Positions 27,429 through 36,811 of a stretch of DNA of 64,000 nt are shown here, piece after piece (the stretch's first letter is position 1; the number at the start of each line of letters is the position of its first letter). The position numbers were made by a program, and so were the translations under genes. Under the pieces are notes generated by a model. The model made no database searches, was not told the DNA's origin, and saw only the letters and a list, made by a program, of their open reading frames with translations. Where the stretch lies: NCBI RefSeq assembly GCF_900162615.1, contig NZ_FUFN01000009.1, forward strand, positions 406,452-470,451, read 5' to 3'. This DNA comes from Virgibacillus proomii. Lineage in GTDB: Bacteria; Bacillota; Bacilli; Bacillales; Amphibacillaceae.

Positions 27429-29033
27429 TTACTCTGCAATATAAGCTTGTTTAATTTGGTAAATTCCATTAGCATCAATGCTAAAGTCTTTTACGGAATC
27501 ACTTACACCAAGCAAGTACTCTTGATGGAGAATATAGATCATTGGTGCTAAGTCAACAAGCATTTCTTGTGCTTTTGAATACAATTTTTTACGAGCTTCT
27601 GGATCTGTTTCATGTCGTGCATCGTCTAATACTTTATCCAGCTCTTTATCCTCTAAGAAGGATCGGTTACCTGGGTCACCAACTGCAGAAGAGTGGAATA
27701 ATGGGTACAAACCATAGTCTGCATCGGAAGTTACGTCAGACCAGCCAAGCACGTACATATCATGATCACCGTTTGCTGTTCTTTCCAAATACGCTCCCCA
27801 TTCAAGTTCTTCAATTTTAACATCAATACCAATTTCTTTTAATTGGGATTGAATGGTAACAGCAGTGTCTACTCGCTGCTCTTGATCATTTGTCCAAATG
27901 GTTGTCTTAAAGCCATCTTCATAGCCGGCTTCTTTCAATAGTTCTTTCGCTTTTTCTACATTGTACTCTAAACCTTTTACATTTTCATCGTAACCAAATA
28001 CTGGTGGTGCCAACGGACCTTTGGCTGGAATAGCTACACCATTGTAAACACCGTCAATGATTTCTTCTTTATTGATAGCCATTGAAATCGCCTGACGTAC
28101 TCTTTTGTCGTTAAACGGTTCTTTTTTCAAATTAAATCCGACATAGGATAAAGAAACACTAGGTTCCTGTTCGAGATTAGCACCATCCATTTTTTCTACA
28201 CGGGAAATGTTATTCGGCCCAATCTGGTCAGCTATATGGGAGACCCCAGTTTCCAACTCAGCAATTCGGGAACTCTGTTCAGAAACAACTTTGAATGTGA
28301 CTGTATCAAGCTTTGCCTTTTCTCCCCAGTAATCATCATTACGGGTTAACACCACTTTTTCACCTGGTGTCCATTCCTTGAACTTAAATGGACCCGTACC
28401 GGATGGGTTTTTGTTAATGTATTCGTCTGCTTTTCCACCATCTTCCATTTGTTTATAGTCCGCTTCAATAACCTTTGGACTCATAATCCCAGTACCACTA
28501 TGTGCCAAGTTTGCTAATAATGGCGCATATGGGTATTTCAACTTAATAACGACTGTTTTTTCATCTTTTGCTTCAACACTTTCTACTGCTTCGAGTAAAA
28601 AAGCTCGTGGAGAGGCAACTTTTTCATCTAGAATTCGATCATAGTTCTTCTTCACTACCTCAGCAGTCAGTTCGGAACCATCATGGAATTTCACACCGTC
28701 CTGGAGATAGAACTCCCATGTTTTCTTATCTACTTCTTTCCATTCTTTCGCTAGTCCTGGTTGAATTTTCTGATTTTCATCAAGCTTCGTCAATGTCTCA
28801 TAAATGTTCTCTATCACGTTACTAGATGGGACATCATTCGTTCCATGCGTAGATAAACCTACAATGTCAGCTCCAGTGGCAATCACTAAATCACCACCAC
28901 TGCCTTTTCCTGCTTTTCCTTCTTCATCTTTACCTGATTTGTCTTTCGACTCTCCATCGCCAGCACAGGCTGTCAATGCGAGAGTAAGCATTGCTAAAAG
29001 AGAAACTAACCATAATAACTTCTTTGTCTTCAT
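27429..29033 (-). CDS. Peptide/nickel-class ABC transporter substrate-binding lipoprotein
   Basis: 534 residues, SBP_bac_5 (DppA/OppA/GsiB) family. Lipobox LTAC (Cys about 23), Gly/Lys-rich linker, then family landmarks GTNDVPSSNVIENIYETL, FYLQDGVKFHDGSELTA, and NPSGTGPFKFKEWTPGEKV. It faces away from the permease-ATPase genes starting at 29317, with a 283-bp shared control region, and almost certainly serves them. Dipeptides, oligopeptides or glutathione are possible substrates; sequence alone does not decide. Confidence 0.87.
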   Translation of the reverse strand: MKTKKLLWLVSLLAMLTLALTACAGDGESKDKSGKDEEGKAGKGSGGDLVIATGADIVGLSTHGTNDVPSSNVIENIYETLTKLDENQKIQPGLAKEWKEVDKKTWEFYLQDGVKFHDGSELTAEVVKKNYDRILDEKVASPRAFLLEAVESVEAKDEKTVVIKLKYPYAPLLANLAHSGTGIMSPKVIEADYKQMEDGGKADEYINKNPSGTGPFKFKEWTPGEKVVLTRNDDYWGEKAKLDTVTFKVVSEQSSRIAELETGVSHIADQIGPNNISRVEKMDGANLEQEPSVSLSYVGFNLKKEPFNDKRVRQAISMAINKEEIIDGVYNGVAIPAKGPLAPPVFGYDENVKGLEYNVEKAKELLKEAGYEDGFKTTIWTNDQEQRVDTAVTIQSQLKEIGIDVKIEELEWGAYLERTANGDHDMYVLGWSDVTSDADYGLYPLFHSSAVGDPGNRSFLEDKELDKVLDDARHETDPEARKKLYSKAQEMLVDLAPMIYILHQEYLLGVSDSVKDFSIDANGIYQIKQAYIAE

Positions 29034-29316
29034 ATCTGTACGATACCCCCTGACTATCTTTTTATCTTGAGTTTAAAAGTTATTAGTACGTTTAAATATA
29101 AACGATCTTTTACGAAATAGCAAGAATATTTGCGCGTGAAATTATTCACTTGAATATTTAGTTTACTATTAATTCAATATCTCGTATTGAATTATAACTA
29201 GTTTAATTGTACTATAAATAGTATGACAATTTTCCACATTACTGTGTAATATCTTACAAGATATCAGATTTTTAGCAAAAAATTCTACATATTTTTACAG
29301 ATAAGGAGGTTACAAC

Positions 29317-30219
29317 ATGAGTGCTATACAAGCAAACGACAACACGAACTTAAAACCAAAAAAGGTGGATAGTCCTTTCATGCGTTCGCTGAAAGATTTC
29401 TATAGTAAATTAAGGAAAAATAAAAGTGCACTAGTAGGTGGCTACTTAATTATCGCTTTAGTAATCATCGCTTTGATAGGTCCACATTTAACTTCTCAAA
29501 ACCCAAACGCTGTCAACTATGGGGTTAAATTTGCAACTCCTTCAGCAGAACACTGGTTCGGAACAGATCACCACGGTAGAGATATCTTTACAAGGGTTAT
29601 TCATGGGCTAGGTATTACAATGGGTATTGGCTTTACAGCTACTATCTTAGGTGGTATAGTAGGTATTTTTTTAGGAATTATTTCAGGATATTACGGTGGA
29701 AAATTAGATACTATTATTATGCGAATCATGGACATTTTGTTAGCTTTTCCTGGTATTTTACTAGCATTGGCTTTAATCAGTATATTAGGAGCAAACTTAC
29801 AAAATGTTATCATTGCTGTCGCTATTTTTGCTATACCGACATTTGCACGAATTGTTAGAGGGTCTACGTTGGCGACAAGGAACCTTGAATATATTGATGC
29901 GATGAAAGCATTGGGCGCGTCCGATGCGAGAATTATATTCAAGCATATTTTTCCTAATATTTTATCGCCAATTATCGTACAAGGCAGCCTGTTCATTGCT
30001 ACTTCAGTGCTTTCTGCAAGTGGTCTTTCGTTTTTAGGAATGGGGGCTCAGCCACCGTCACCTGAGTTAGGCGCACTGTTAAGTGATGGGCGCGACTTTA
30101 TGTGGGAAGCTGGTCATATAGCCTTATTCCCAGGGTTGGCAATAATGCTAATTGTCCTAGCCTTCAATATATTTGGCGATGGATTACGTGATGCGTTAGA
30201 TCCAAAAACAAAAAAATAG
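29317..30219 (+). CDS. Peptide ABC transporter permease, DppC/OppC type
   Basis: 300 residues. A cytoplasmic lead-in with the OppC_N helix (about 35-58) is followed by a five-helix BPD_transp_1 domain. Characteristic segments: WFGTDHHGRDIFTRVIHG before the first core helix, and the ATPase-contact loop EYIDAMKALGASDARIIFKH with GLSFLGMGAQPPSPELGALL. First gene of a four-gene operon; ATG with ATAAGGAGGTTACAAC. Confidence 0.9.
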   Translation: MSAIQANDNTNLKPKKVDSPFMRSLKDFYSKLRKNKSALVGGYLIIALVIIALIGPHLTSQNPNAVNYGVKFATPSAEHWFGTDHHGRDIFTRVIHGLGITMGIGFTATILGGIVGIFLGIISGYYGGKLDTIIMRIMDILLAFPGILLALALISILGANLQNVIIAVAIFAIPTFARIVRGSTLATRNLEYIDAMKALGASDARIIFKHIFPNILSPIIVQGSLFIATSVLSASGLSFLGMGAQPPSPELGALLSDGRDFMWEAGHIALFPGLAIMLIVLAFNIFGDGLRDALDPKTKK

Positions 30220-30235
30220 GAAGTAGGTGCAAACC

Positions 30236-31156
30236 GTGTTTCAATTTATTGTGCGTCGTCTATTACAGCTGATCCCTGTTTTAATAGGTGTTACTATTCT
30301 TGTATTCTCCCTTATGCACCTGTCTCCGGGAAATCCTGCACATATTATTGCTGGTGAGAGCGCGCCAGAAAGTACTGTTGAGCAGATTGAAGAGCGTTTA
30401 GGTTTAAATGATCCAATCCCAGTTCAATATTTTAACTTTGTTAAAAATGCCGCTATGTTAGATTTTGGAAGTTCCTGGAGAACAAGCTTGCCAGTTAGTG
30501 AAGAGTTATGGCCAAAGTTTTGGGTGACATTTGAATTAGCCGTTTACAGTACGATTTTCAGTATCGTTTTAGGTTTATTTGCGGGGATTATATCCGCAGT
30601 TAGACAGTATTCGTTTTCGGATGTAGCGATTATGTTAGTCGCTCTATTTGGATTATCGATGCCTAACTTCTGGTTTGGATTAATGTTGATGCAATGGTTT
30701 TCGATTAAGTTAGGGTGGCTTCCGCCGACTGGTTGGGGATCACCAGAGCAACTTATTTTACCGGTGATCACCTTAGGAACAATGGGAGCTGCCGTTATCG
30801 CCAGAATGACACGTTCCAGCATGTTAGATGTTATTTCCCAAGACTACATTCGTACAGCACGAGCAAAAGGTTTAAAAGAAAAAGTCGTTATTTATCGACA
30901 TGCTCTGAAAAATGCATTGATTCCTGTTGTAACAGTTATTGGTCTACAATTTGGAAGCTTGCTAGGCGGTGCTGTATTAACAGAATCCGTGTTTGCTATT
31001 AATGGTATGGGAAAATTAATTGTTGACCGTATTTTGGCACGTGATTTTCCAGTTGTCCAAGGCGCTGTATTAATTATCTCTGTTGTCTTCGTATTTGTTA
31101 ATTTAATTGTCGATGTTTCTTATAAATACTTAAACAAACGAATTGATTTAGATTAA
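30236..31156 (+). CDS. Peptide ABC transporter permease, DppB/OppB type
   Basis: About 306 residues, six membrane helices, BPD_transp_1. Starts FQFIVRRLLQLIPVLIGVT as in DppB/GsiC; the ATPase-contact loop DYIRTARAKGLKEKVVIYRH and the closing NLIVDVSYKYLNKRID are typical. GTG 30236 gives the family-typical N-terminus; GTG 30227, three codons earlier, is also possible. Pairs with the upstream permease to form the channel. The order C-B-D-F reverses the usual B-C. Confidence 0.9.
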   Translation: MFQFIVRRLLQLIPVLIGVTILVFSLMHLSPGNPAHIIAGESAPESTVEQIEERLGLNDPIPVQYFNFVKNAAMLDFGSSWRTSLPVSEELWPKFWVTFELAVYSTIFSIVLGLFAGIISAVRQYSFSDVAIMLVALFGLSMPNFWFGLMLMQWFSIKLGWLPPTGWGSPEQLILPVITLGTMGAAVIARMTRSSMLDVISQDYIRTARAKGLKEKVVIYRHALKNALIPVVTVIGLQFGSLLGGAVLTESVFAINGMGKLIVDRILARDFPVVQGAVLIISVVFVFVNLIVDVSYKYLNKRIDLD

Positions 31157-31176
31157 TAGAAAAGAGGTGAAATAGG

Positions 31177-32208
31177 GTGAGCGAAGAAAATATTTTAGAA
31201 ATAAAGGATTTAAGAACCTCATTCTTTGTAGATGATTTTGAAATCAAGGCCGTTGACGGAGTATCATTTAAATTACCAAAAGGGAAAACGATCGGCATTG
31301 TAGGGGAATCAGGTTCCGGTAAAAGTATTACGGCATTATCCATCCTCCGATTATTAGATCACCCCGGAAAAGTTACCGGCGGGGAAATTATTTTTAAAGG
31401 ACGAGATTTAACGAAATTATCTGATAAAGAAATACGTAATATACGTGGTAACGAAATTTCCATGATATTTCAGGAACCAATGACTTCGTTAAATCCTGTT
31501 TATACCATCGGACAACAAATTCGTGAAACGTTGAAAGTTCACCAAGGTTTAGGAAAAGAGAAGGGAACACAAAAGGCAATTGAGCTTTTAAAGTTAGTGG
31601 GAATCCCTTCACCAGAAAGTCGTGTTAAACAATATCCACATGAGCTATCTGGCGGGATGAGGCAAAGGGTCATGATTGCCATGGCATTAGCCTGTAATCC
31701 AGACCTGCTTATTGCTGACGAGCCAACAACGGCACTGGATGTAACGATCCAAGCCCAAATACTTGAGTTAATTAATGATTTGCAAGATAGACTAGGTATG
31801 TCGGTTATTATGATCACGCATGACCTTGGGGTGGTTGCAGAAACTTGTGACTATGTAGCAGTGATGTACTGTGGCAAGGTAGTAGAATATCAGGATGTTA
31901 AATCTTTATTTAAAAACCCAAGACATCCATACACGATTGGACTATTAAAATCCATCCCGCGCCATGATATTGATGTAGATGAGTTAGAGCCTATTAAAGG
32001 AACTGTTCCTAGCCCAACAGAAATGCCTAAAGGCTGTAGATTTGCACCAAGATGTCCATTTGCAACTGATCTTTGTGCAGAAGAATTACCATCACTTGAC
32101 CATATTGAAGGCGAAAGTGAAGTCCGTTGTTGGATTTATACTGACCGTTGGGATGGCGATCCGGAGGTGAAGACAAATGGCCCAAAAAGAGCTGCTGAAA
32201 GTAACTAA
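31177..32208 (+). CDS. Peptide ABC transporter ATPase, DppD/OppD type
   Basis: 343 residues. Walker A GESGSGKSI (about 43-51), Q-loop FQEPMTSLNP, signature LSGGMRQRVMIAMAL, Walker B LLIADEPTTALD, and the OppD-type C-terminal Cys cluster CRFAPRCPFATDLC that in relatives can hold an Fe-S cluster. GTG start behind AGAGGTGAAATAGG. Its last 32 bp overlap the next ATPase gene. Confidence 0.92.
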   Translation: MSEENILEIKDLRTSFFVDDFEIKAVDGVSFKLPKGKTIGIVGESGSGKSITALSILRLLDHPGKVTGGEIIFKGRDLTKLSDKEIRNIRGNEISMIFQEPMTSLNPVYTIGQQIRETLKVHQGLGKEKGTQKAIELLKLVGIPSPESRVKQYPHELSGGMRQRVMIAMALACNPDLLIADEPTTALDVTIQAQILELINDLQDRLGMSVIMITHDLGVVAETCDYVAVMYCGKVVEYQDVKSLFKNPRHPYTIGLLKSIPRHDIDVDELEPIKGTVPSPTEMPKGCRFAPRCPFATDLCAEELPSLDHIEGESEVRCWIYTDRWDGDPEVKTNGPKRAAESN

Positions 32209-33187
32209 TTTAAAGCAATATTTCCCGATTAAGGGTGGCTTTTTAGGTAGAACCGTAAATTATGTGAAGGCTGTAGATGATGTTTCATTTGAAATATACG
32301 AAGGTGAAACCTTAAGTGTTGTAGGAGAATCCGGCTGTGGTAAATCAACTACAGGACGAGCTATTCTTCGTTTAGATGAGCCTACTGCTGGAAAAATTGA
32401 GTTTGACGGAGGCGATCTGTTAGCTCTAAATAAAAGTCAAATGCGAAAAAAGCGAAAAGACCTACAAGTCATTTTCCAAGATCCTTATGCTTCTTTAAAT
32501 CCACGGCAAACTATCGGGCAAATTTTAACAGAAGCAATGGCCATTCAAAACGTTATTCCTAAAGGAAAGAGACGCGAGCGAGCCGTTGAACTGTTGGAAA
32601 CTGTTGGACTAAATGCACAGCAGATTGATCGTTACCCACATGAGTTTTCTGGTGGACAGCGTCAACGTATCGGTATCGCCCGTGCTTTATCTGTAGATCC
32701 AAAGCTGATTATTTGTGACGAAGCTGTTTCAGCATTAGACGTATCTGTGCAGGCACAAGTATTGAATTTACTAAAAAACCTACAAAGAGAATTTAATTTG
32801 ACCTTCTTATTTATCGCACATGATCTTGGTGTTGTTCGTCACATTTCTGATCGAATTATTGTTATGTATTTAGGAAAAATTGTAGAGATTGCTGACAAAA
32901 AATCACTTTTTGAAAATCCTCAGCACCCATATACAAAGGCTCTATTATCAGCTATTCCTTCCCCTGATCCAGAGAGGAAAAAAGAACGGATTATACTAAA
33001 AGGAGATGTACCTTCTCCAATCAACCCGCCAACAGGATGCAGATTCCATACGAGATGTCCGTTTGCAACCGATATTTGTAAAAAACAAGTACCTGAATTA
33101 AGGAATTTAGATCATACGAACCAAGGACATCGAGCAGCTTGTCACCATATTGAAAAAATTATTTCAGGTGAACTACAACCAAAATAA
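32177..33187 (+). CDS. Peptide ABC transporter ATPase, DppF/OppF type
   Basis: 336 residues. Walker A GESGCGKST, signature FSGGQRQRIGIARAL, Walker B LIICDEAVSALD (Ala in place of the usual Pro, common in OppF), and Cys-rich tail GCRFHTRCPFATDIC. ATG lies inside the previous gene with GGAGGTGAAGACAA ahead, a coupled start. Ends the transporter operon. Confidence 0.92.
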   Translation: MAQKELLKVTNLKQYFPIKGGFLGRTVNYVKAVDDVSFEIYEGETLSVVGESGCGKSTTGRAILRLDEPTAGKIEFDGGDLLALNKSQMRKKRKDLQVIFQDPYASLNPRQTIGQILTEAMAIQNVIPKGKRRERAVELLETVGLNAQQIDRYPHEFSGGQRQRIGIARALSVDPKLIICDEAVSALDVSVQAQVLNLLKNLQREFNLTFLFIAHDLGVVRHISDRIIVMYLGKIVEIADKKSLFENPQHPYTKALLSAIPSPDPERKKERIILKGDVPSPINPPTGCRFHTRCPFATDICKKQVPELRNLDHTNQGHRAACHHIEKIISGELQPK

Positions 33188-33198
33188 GTAGTTTAAAG

Positions 33199-33237
33199 GA
33201 AGAAGGCCCAGCTTTTTCAGGTTGGACCTTCTTGTAA
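33199..33237 (+). terminator. Terminator of the peptide transporter operon
   Basis: AAGAAGG-CCCA pairs with TGG-CCTTCTT across about 33199-33235; the following GTAAAATTTT is a weak T-tract. Confidence 0.6.
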
Positions 33238-33427
33238 AATTTTCACTAATAATGGTATATGTTGTTATTATCAATCCTTCTAAGCAAAGACAAGTCAAAT
33301 TATAGAATACCTGAAGAATTCTTGTTCCGGTGTTTCTTCAAACAGTGTTCAAACTCAAAAAGTTCAATACTATACACGGCAACTACTTCATCTATTGGAG
33401 TAGAAAGAAGAATTTCTGATCGATTAA

Positions 33428-33815
33428 ATTGCGAACGAAAAAAAGCTTTCGGAGTTTGATCTACTCATATGCATCGCGGGGATCGGTGAGATTAGCGTAG
33501 CACTTTTCCTTGGTGAATTTGGTGACCATTCTCGCTTTTCGAATCATAAAAAAACCAACGCATTTATTGGTATCGATATTCGAAGATACCAATCCGTGAA
33601 GTATAAGGATAAGATCACATCAATAAACGGGGAAATCCAAAAGGAAGGAAAATCTTATATCTAATTATTCGGGATTCGTGATTAAAAAGTAGCACTGAAT
33701 ATATTGTTAATTATTATTATAAATTTAAAAAGCAACCTAACTCCAAAAAGGATAAGGTTGCCACGGTAGCTTGTATAAACAAGCTACTAAAATGTTATAT
33801 ATTCGATGGTCAGGA
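33428..33815 (+). pseudogene. IS110-family transposase remnant
   Basis: One frame reads IANEKKLSEFDLLICIAGIG and then EISVALFLGEFGDHSRFSNH and IGIDIRRYQSVKYK, the Transposase_20 region of IS110 elements. After stops and frame changes the C-terminal segment KKDKVATVACINKLL is still readable at about 33735-33795. The N-terminal DEDD catalytic half and the element ends are gone, so it is immobile. Confidence 0.8.
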
Positions 33816-34253
33816 ACAATAGAAAGTGCATAACTCATACGGACCAATAATTATAATAATATTATACTGCACAAATCCCCTCCGTTAAAAAATCGAAGCC
33901 TGAGGTTTATTTCTTATGCTCAAAAACAGATAACATAAATTAAACCTGATTTATGATTTTAGACTTGACTAATCGTAAGAAAAAGATTGGGATAAAAGTG
34001 TTTTAGTTAATGAAAATCCGAACTTGATTCGAATTTCTTCAGTTAGAATACGAATAAGTTCGGGATTTTTTATCACTATGAATTGGTTTTGATATTTTCA
34101 CGTAGCATCAAGCGCCGAGCCTTTTTCCTTGCTCTAAAAACAAATATTGTATTAAAGCACCCATATTCAAAAAATGAACAATAGATTTTACTTTTCGTAA
34201 GCATCTTACTGTTTATATACTAGCGATATCTGAGTGATTTTCAGTCTGTATAT
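33816..34253. other. Intergenic debris
   Basis: No gene recognised. A loose stem-loop (CCGAACTTGATTCG... with ...CGAATAAGTTCGG, about 34018-34070) followed by GATTTTTT could be an old terminator. Confidence 0.35.
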
Positions 34254-34489
34254 TGTACCACCGTACCACCCATCCATTGACCAACCACCTACAAAATAGT
34301 AGAGCAGGACTCCTTCAGCTTTTCAGGTCCTCCTTAAACATCCCTTATCCATTCCTGATATGTAGCATTTTCCATATCTTCATAATGTGTACCATATCCT
34401 GTCAGTCTCGATCCGTAAACGATATATTCTTGATCTGCAATCTGGTTTCCAAGATCATACATACTTTTTAGCGGTTCCTGTAAAACCAT
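34254..34489 (-). pseudogene. Truncated gene of unknown family with in-frame stops
   Basis: ATG 34489 (GATAGGAGTTTTGTC ahead) opens 51 codons including YGSRLTGYGTHYEDMENATY and ends at TAA 34334-34336. The same frame continues GGPEKLKES past that stop and past a later TAG, so the stop looks like a mutation in a longer gene. I do not recognise the family. Confidence 0.5.
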
Positions 34490-34868
34490 GACAAAACTCC
34501 TATCTCTTCAGGAAAATAAAATGCTTCTGCCTCGATCATAACAGGGTATTTTTCTTTTATAGAAAGCACTCCCTTCTTCTATCCCTTGCTTAATAAAATA
34601 AGTCGGGAAATAAAAAAACTTACTTATAATTCGCAGTTCATTATTAACTTCTGGTTGAAAAATCTGTATATCTTGTATTTATTAGCCTCTTTTACCGGGT
34701 TAATAATATTTTACTGTTTTTGTCGACATAAAGATAAAACTACAGGATAACTGTAATATCAATGCCATGTGAAAGATTTAATTATTTATCCCTAATCATT
34801 TTCGTTCATTTTTATTACTAAATGTCGAAAAATACCTTGATTATTTATCATAACTAGATATACTAATT
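34490..34868. other. AT-rich region upstream of cstA
   Basis: No gene found. It should contain the cstA promoter; only the cre-like site described separately is clear. Confidence 0.4.
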
Positions 34869-34884
34869 AGGTAAACGTTTTCAT
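34869..34884 (+). promoter_or_regulatory. cre-like site before cstA
   Basis: AGGTAAACGTTTTCAT fits WTGNNARCGNWWWCAW with one mismatch, 27 bp before the cstA ATG. A roadblock position for CcpA, consistent with carbon catabolite repression of carbon-starvation transporters. Confidence 0.65.
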
Positions 34885-34910
34885 TAGTTTACAACAAAGG
34901 GGGGCACTGT

Positions 34911-36332
34911 ATGATTACGTTTATTGTATCGATTATTTTATTAATTATTGCGTATTTCACATACGGCAAGTTTATTGACAAGTTGTTTGGGCCAACGGAT
35001 GAGAGAGCTACACCAGCTTACTCTAATCATGATGGTGTTGACTACGTACCAATGAGCAAACAGAAGAATGCCATGATTCAATTACTTAATATAGCAGGCA
35101 CGGGGCCAATTTTTGGTCCCATAATGGGAGCATTATTTGGTCCGGTTGCTTTTCTCTGGATTGTAATTGGTTCCATTTTTGCTGGGGCAGTTCATGATTA
35201 TCTTACGGGGATGATATCTATACGGAATAAAGGAGCTCATATTCCTGAATTAGCTGGCAGATTTCTTGGTCAATTTTCAAAACATATTGTAAACGCGTTT
35301 TCCTTATTATTATTAATTTTAGTTGGAACCGTTTTCGTTACAACGCCAGCTTCTTTAATTGATATATTACTAGACGGCAAGGTTGCCTTCTCGATTATTT
35401 TAGGTACTTTATTCCTCTATTTCTTCCTATCAACGGTTTTGCCGATTGATAAGATTATTGGACGTATTTATCCTATCTTAGGCGCCATTTTGTTAATTGG
35501 AACTGTAGCTATCGGTATTTCTCTATTATTTTCAGATTATTCTATACCGGAATTGAAGATAACAAATATGCATCCGGGTAATATACCGGTTATTCCAATG
35601 ATATTTTTTACAATTACTTGTGGTGCCTTATCAGGTTTTCATGCTACACAATCACCGATTATTTCTAGAACTACACAAAAGGAATCACAAGGACGTTATA
35701 TTTTTTATGGTATGATGATTGCTGAAGCTATTATCGCTATGATTTGGGCAGCGGCTGCAATGAGTCTTTTTGATGGGCAAACGTTAAACGAAATCATTGC
35801 AACTGGTACTGCCTCGGCTGCTGTAAATGAAATCGCCATAACACTGTTAGGTGCTGTTGCAGGGACAGTTGCAGTGCTTGGAGCAATCGTATTACCAGTT
35901 ACTTCAGGAGATACTGCATTTCGTGCTGCTCGCTCCATCATTGCCGATTATTTAAATATTGGTCAGAAAAAATTATTTAATCGATTAGCAATTGCTATTC
36001 CATTATTTGTTGTTTCTTATATTTTAACTAAAATTGACTTTCATATTTTATGGCGTTATTTTTCTTGGGCCAACCAAGCAACTGCAGTAATAGCATTGTG
36101 GATAGCAACGATGTATTTGTTTGTTAAGGGCAAGAACTATATGGTATCAATTATACCAGCCATTTTTATGAGTTATATGGTATTTGTCTATATTTTAAAT
36201 GCAAAAATTGGTTTCCGCTTAGACTTAAATATTTCATTTATCATCGGTGCAATCTTTACCGTGATACTCACGTTCTTATTCTTTAAAAAAGCACGAACCA
36301 ATAGAGCAAATAACTTAAAAGTTGATTTGTAA
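34911..36332 (+). CDS. cstA: Carbon starvation protein CstA family transporter (short form)
   Basis: 473 residues, about twelve or more membrane helices. CstA-family landmarks: YGKFIDKLFGP and TPAYSNHDGVDYVPM near the N-terminus, IAGTGPIFGPIMGALFGPVA, DYLTGMISIRNKGAHIPEL, and SGFHATQSPIISR. Family members take up pyruvate or peptides when carbon is scarce. This is the short (about 470) form rather than the roughly 600-700 residue form. ATG with AAAGGGGGGCACTGT; cre-like site just upstream. Confidence 0.9.
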   Translation: MITFIVSIILLIIAYFTYGKFIDKLFGPTDERATPAYSNHDGVDYVPMSKQKNAMIQLLNIAGTGPIFGPIMGALFGPVAFLWIVIGSIFAGAVHDYLTGMISIRNKGAHIPELAGRFLGQFSKHIVNAFSLLLLILVGTVFVTTPASLIDILLDGKVAFSIILGTLFLYFFLSTVLPIDKIIGRIYPILGAILLIGTVAIGISLLFSDYSIPELKITNMHPGNIPVIPMIFFTITCGALSGFHATQSPIISRTTQKESQGRYIFYGMMIAEAIIAMIWAAAAMSLFDGQTLNEIIATGTASAAVNEIAITLLGAVAGTVAVLGAIVLPVTSGDTAFRAARSIIADYLNIGQKKLFNRLAIAIPLFVVSYILTKIDFHILWRYFSWANQATAVIALWIATMYLFVKGKNYMVSIIPAIFMSYMVFVYILNAKIGFRLDLNISFIIGAIFTVILTFLFFKKARTNRANNLKVDL

Positions 36333-36339
36333 TAGTTAT

Positions 36340-36372
36340 AGCCTGCCGATTTTTGTATCGTCAGGCTTTTAT
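36340..36372 (+). terminator. Terminator of cstA
   Basis: AGCCTG-CGAT (36340-36350) pairs with ATCG-CAGGCT (36357-36367), then TTTATTC. Confidence 0.85.
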
Positions 36373-36751
36373 TCATGAATATAGATAATTATTCCAACTC
36401 GTGTTTCTTTCCTTTTTATAAAAAATATATTTCCCCCTTTGTATCAAAGGTTTCATAAACATATTCCATTCTCCATGAAAGAAAAAAATTTATATGATAT
36501 TATGAGATAGTGTTGGAAAATAACAGCATTTTTTGTAAAGGATTACATTGATTTTAACAATTTAACAGGAATTCTAGGTATAAAATGCGCTTTTTCCACG
36601 TTGGCAAACTATCTATTAACCTATCTAATTGAGTCTCTAGCAATGTAATGTGGCATCCTTATGCTAAATTAAGGTATGGGCATAAAGGACATTCTAAAAA
36701 TAAAATGCTTTATAAGCTCGAAAAATACATAAAAATCTAAACAGAGGGTTG
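36373..36751. other. AT-rich region before the first lipoprotein module
   Basis: No gene seen. The leader hairpin at 36752 marks the start of the following module; no clear promoter boxes. Confidence 0.4.
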
Positions 36752-36779
36752 GTAATTACTACGTCTTTACGTAGATTAC
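36752..36779 (+). promoter_or_regulatory. Leader hairpin element, copy 1
   Basis: 28 nt: GTAAT, two-base bulge, CTACGT, loop CTTT, ACGTAG, ATTAC. Copy 2 at 38878-38905 has the same layout and length with CTATGC/GCATAG in the inner stem, so stem changes are compensated. Both are followed by ATAAAT and then a lipoprotein-module start about 30 nt on. Function unknown. Confidence 0.65.
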
Positions 36780-36811
36780 ATAAATATAAATTTAATAAGG
36801 GGAGAATTAGT

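Noticed and set aside
33259..33459. 66-codon plus-strand open frame after the peptide transporter
   Set aside because: It overlaps the IS110 remnant in another frame and has no gene-like features.
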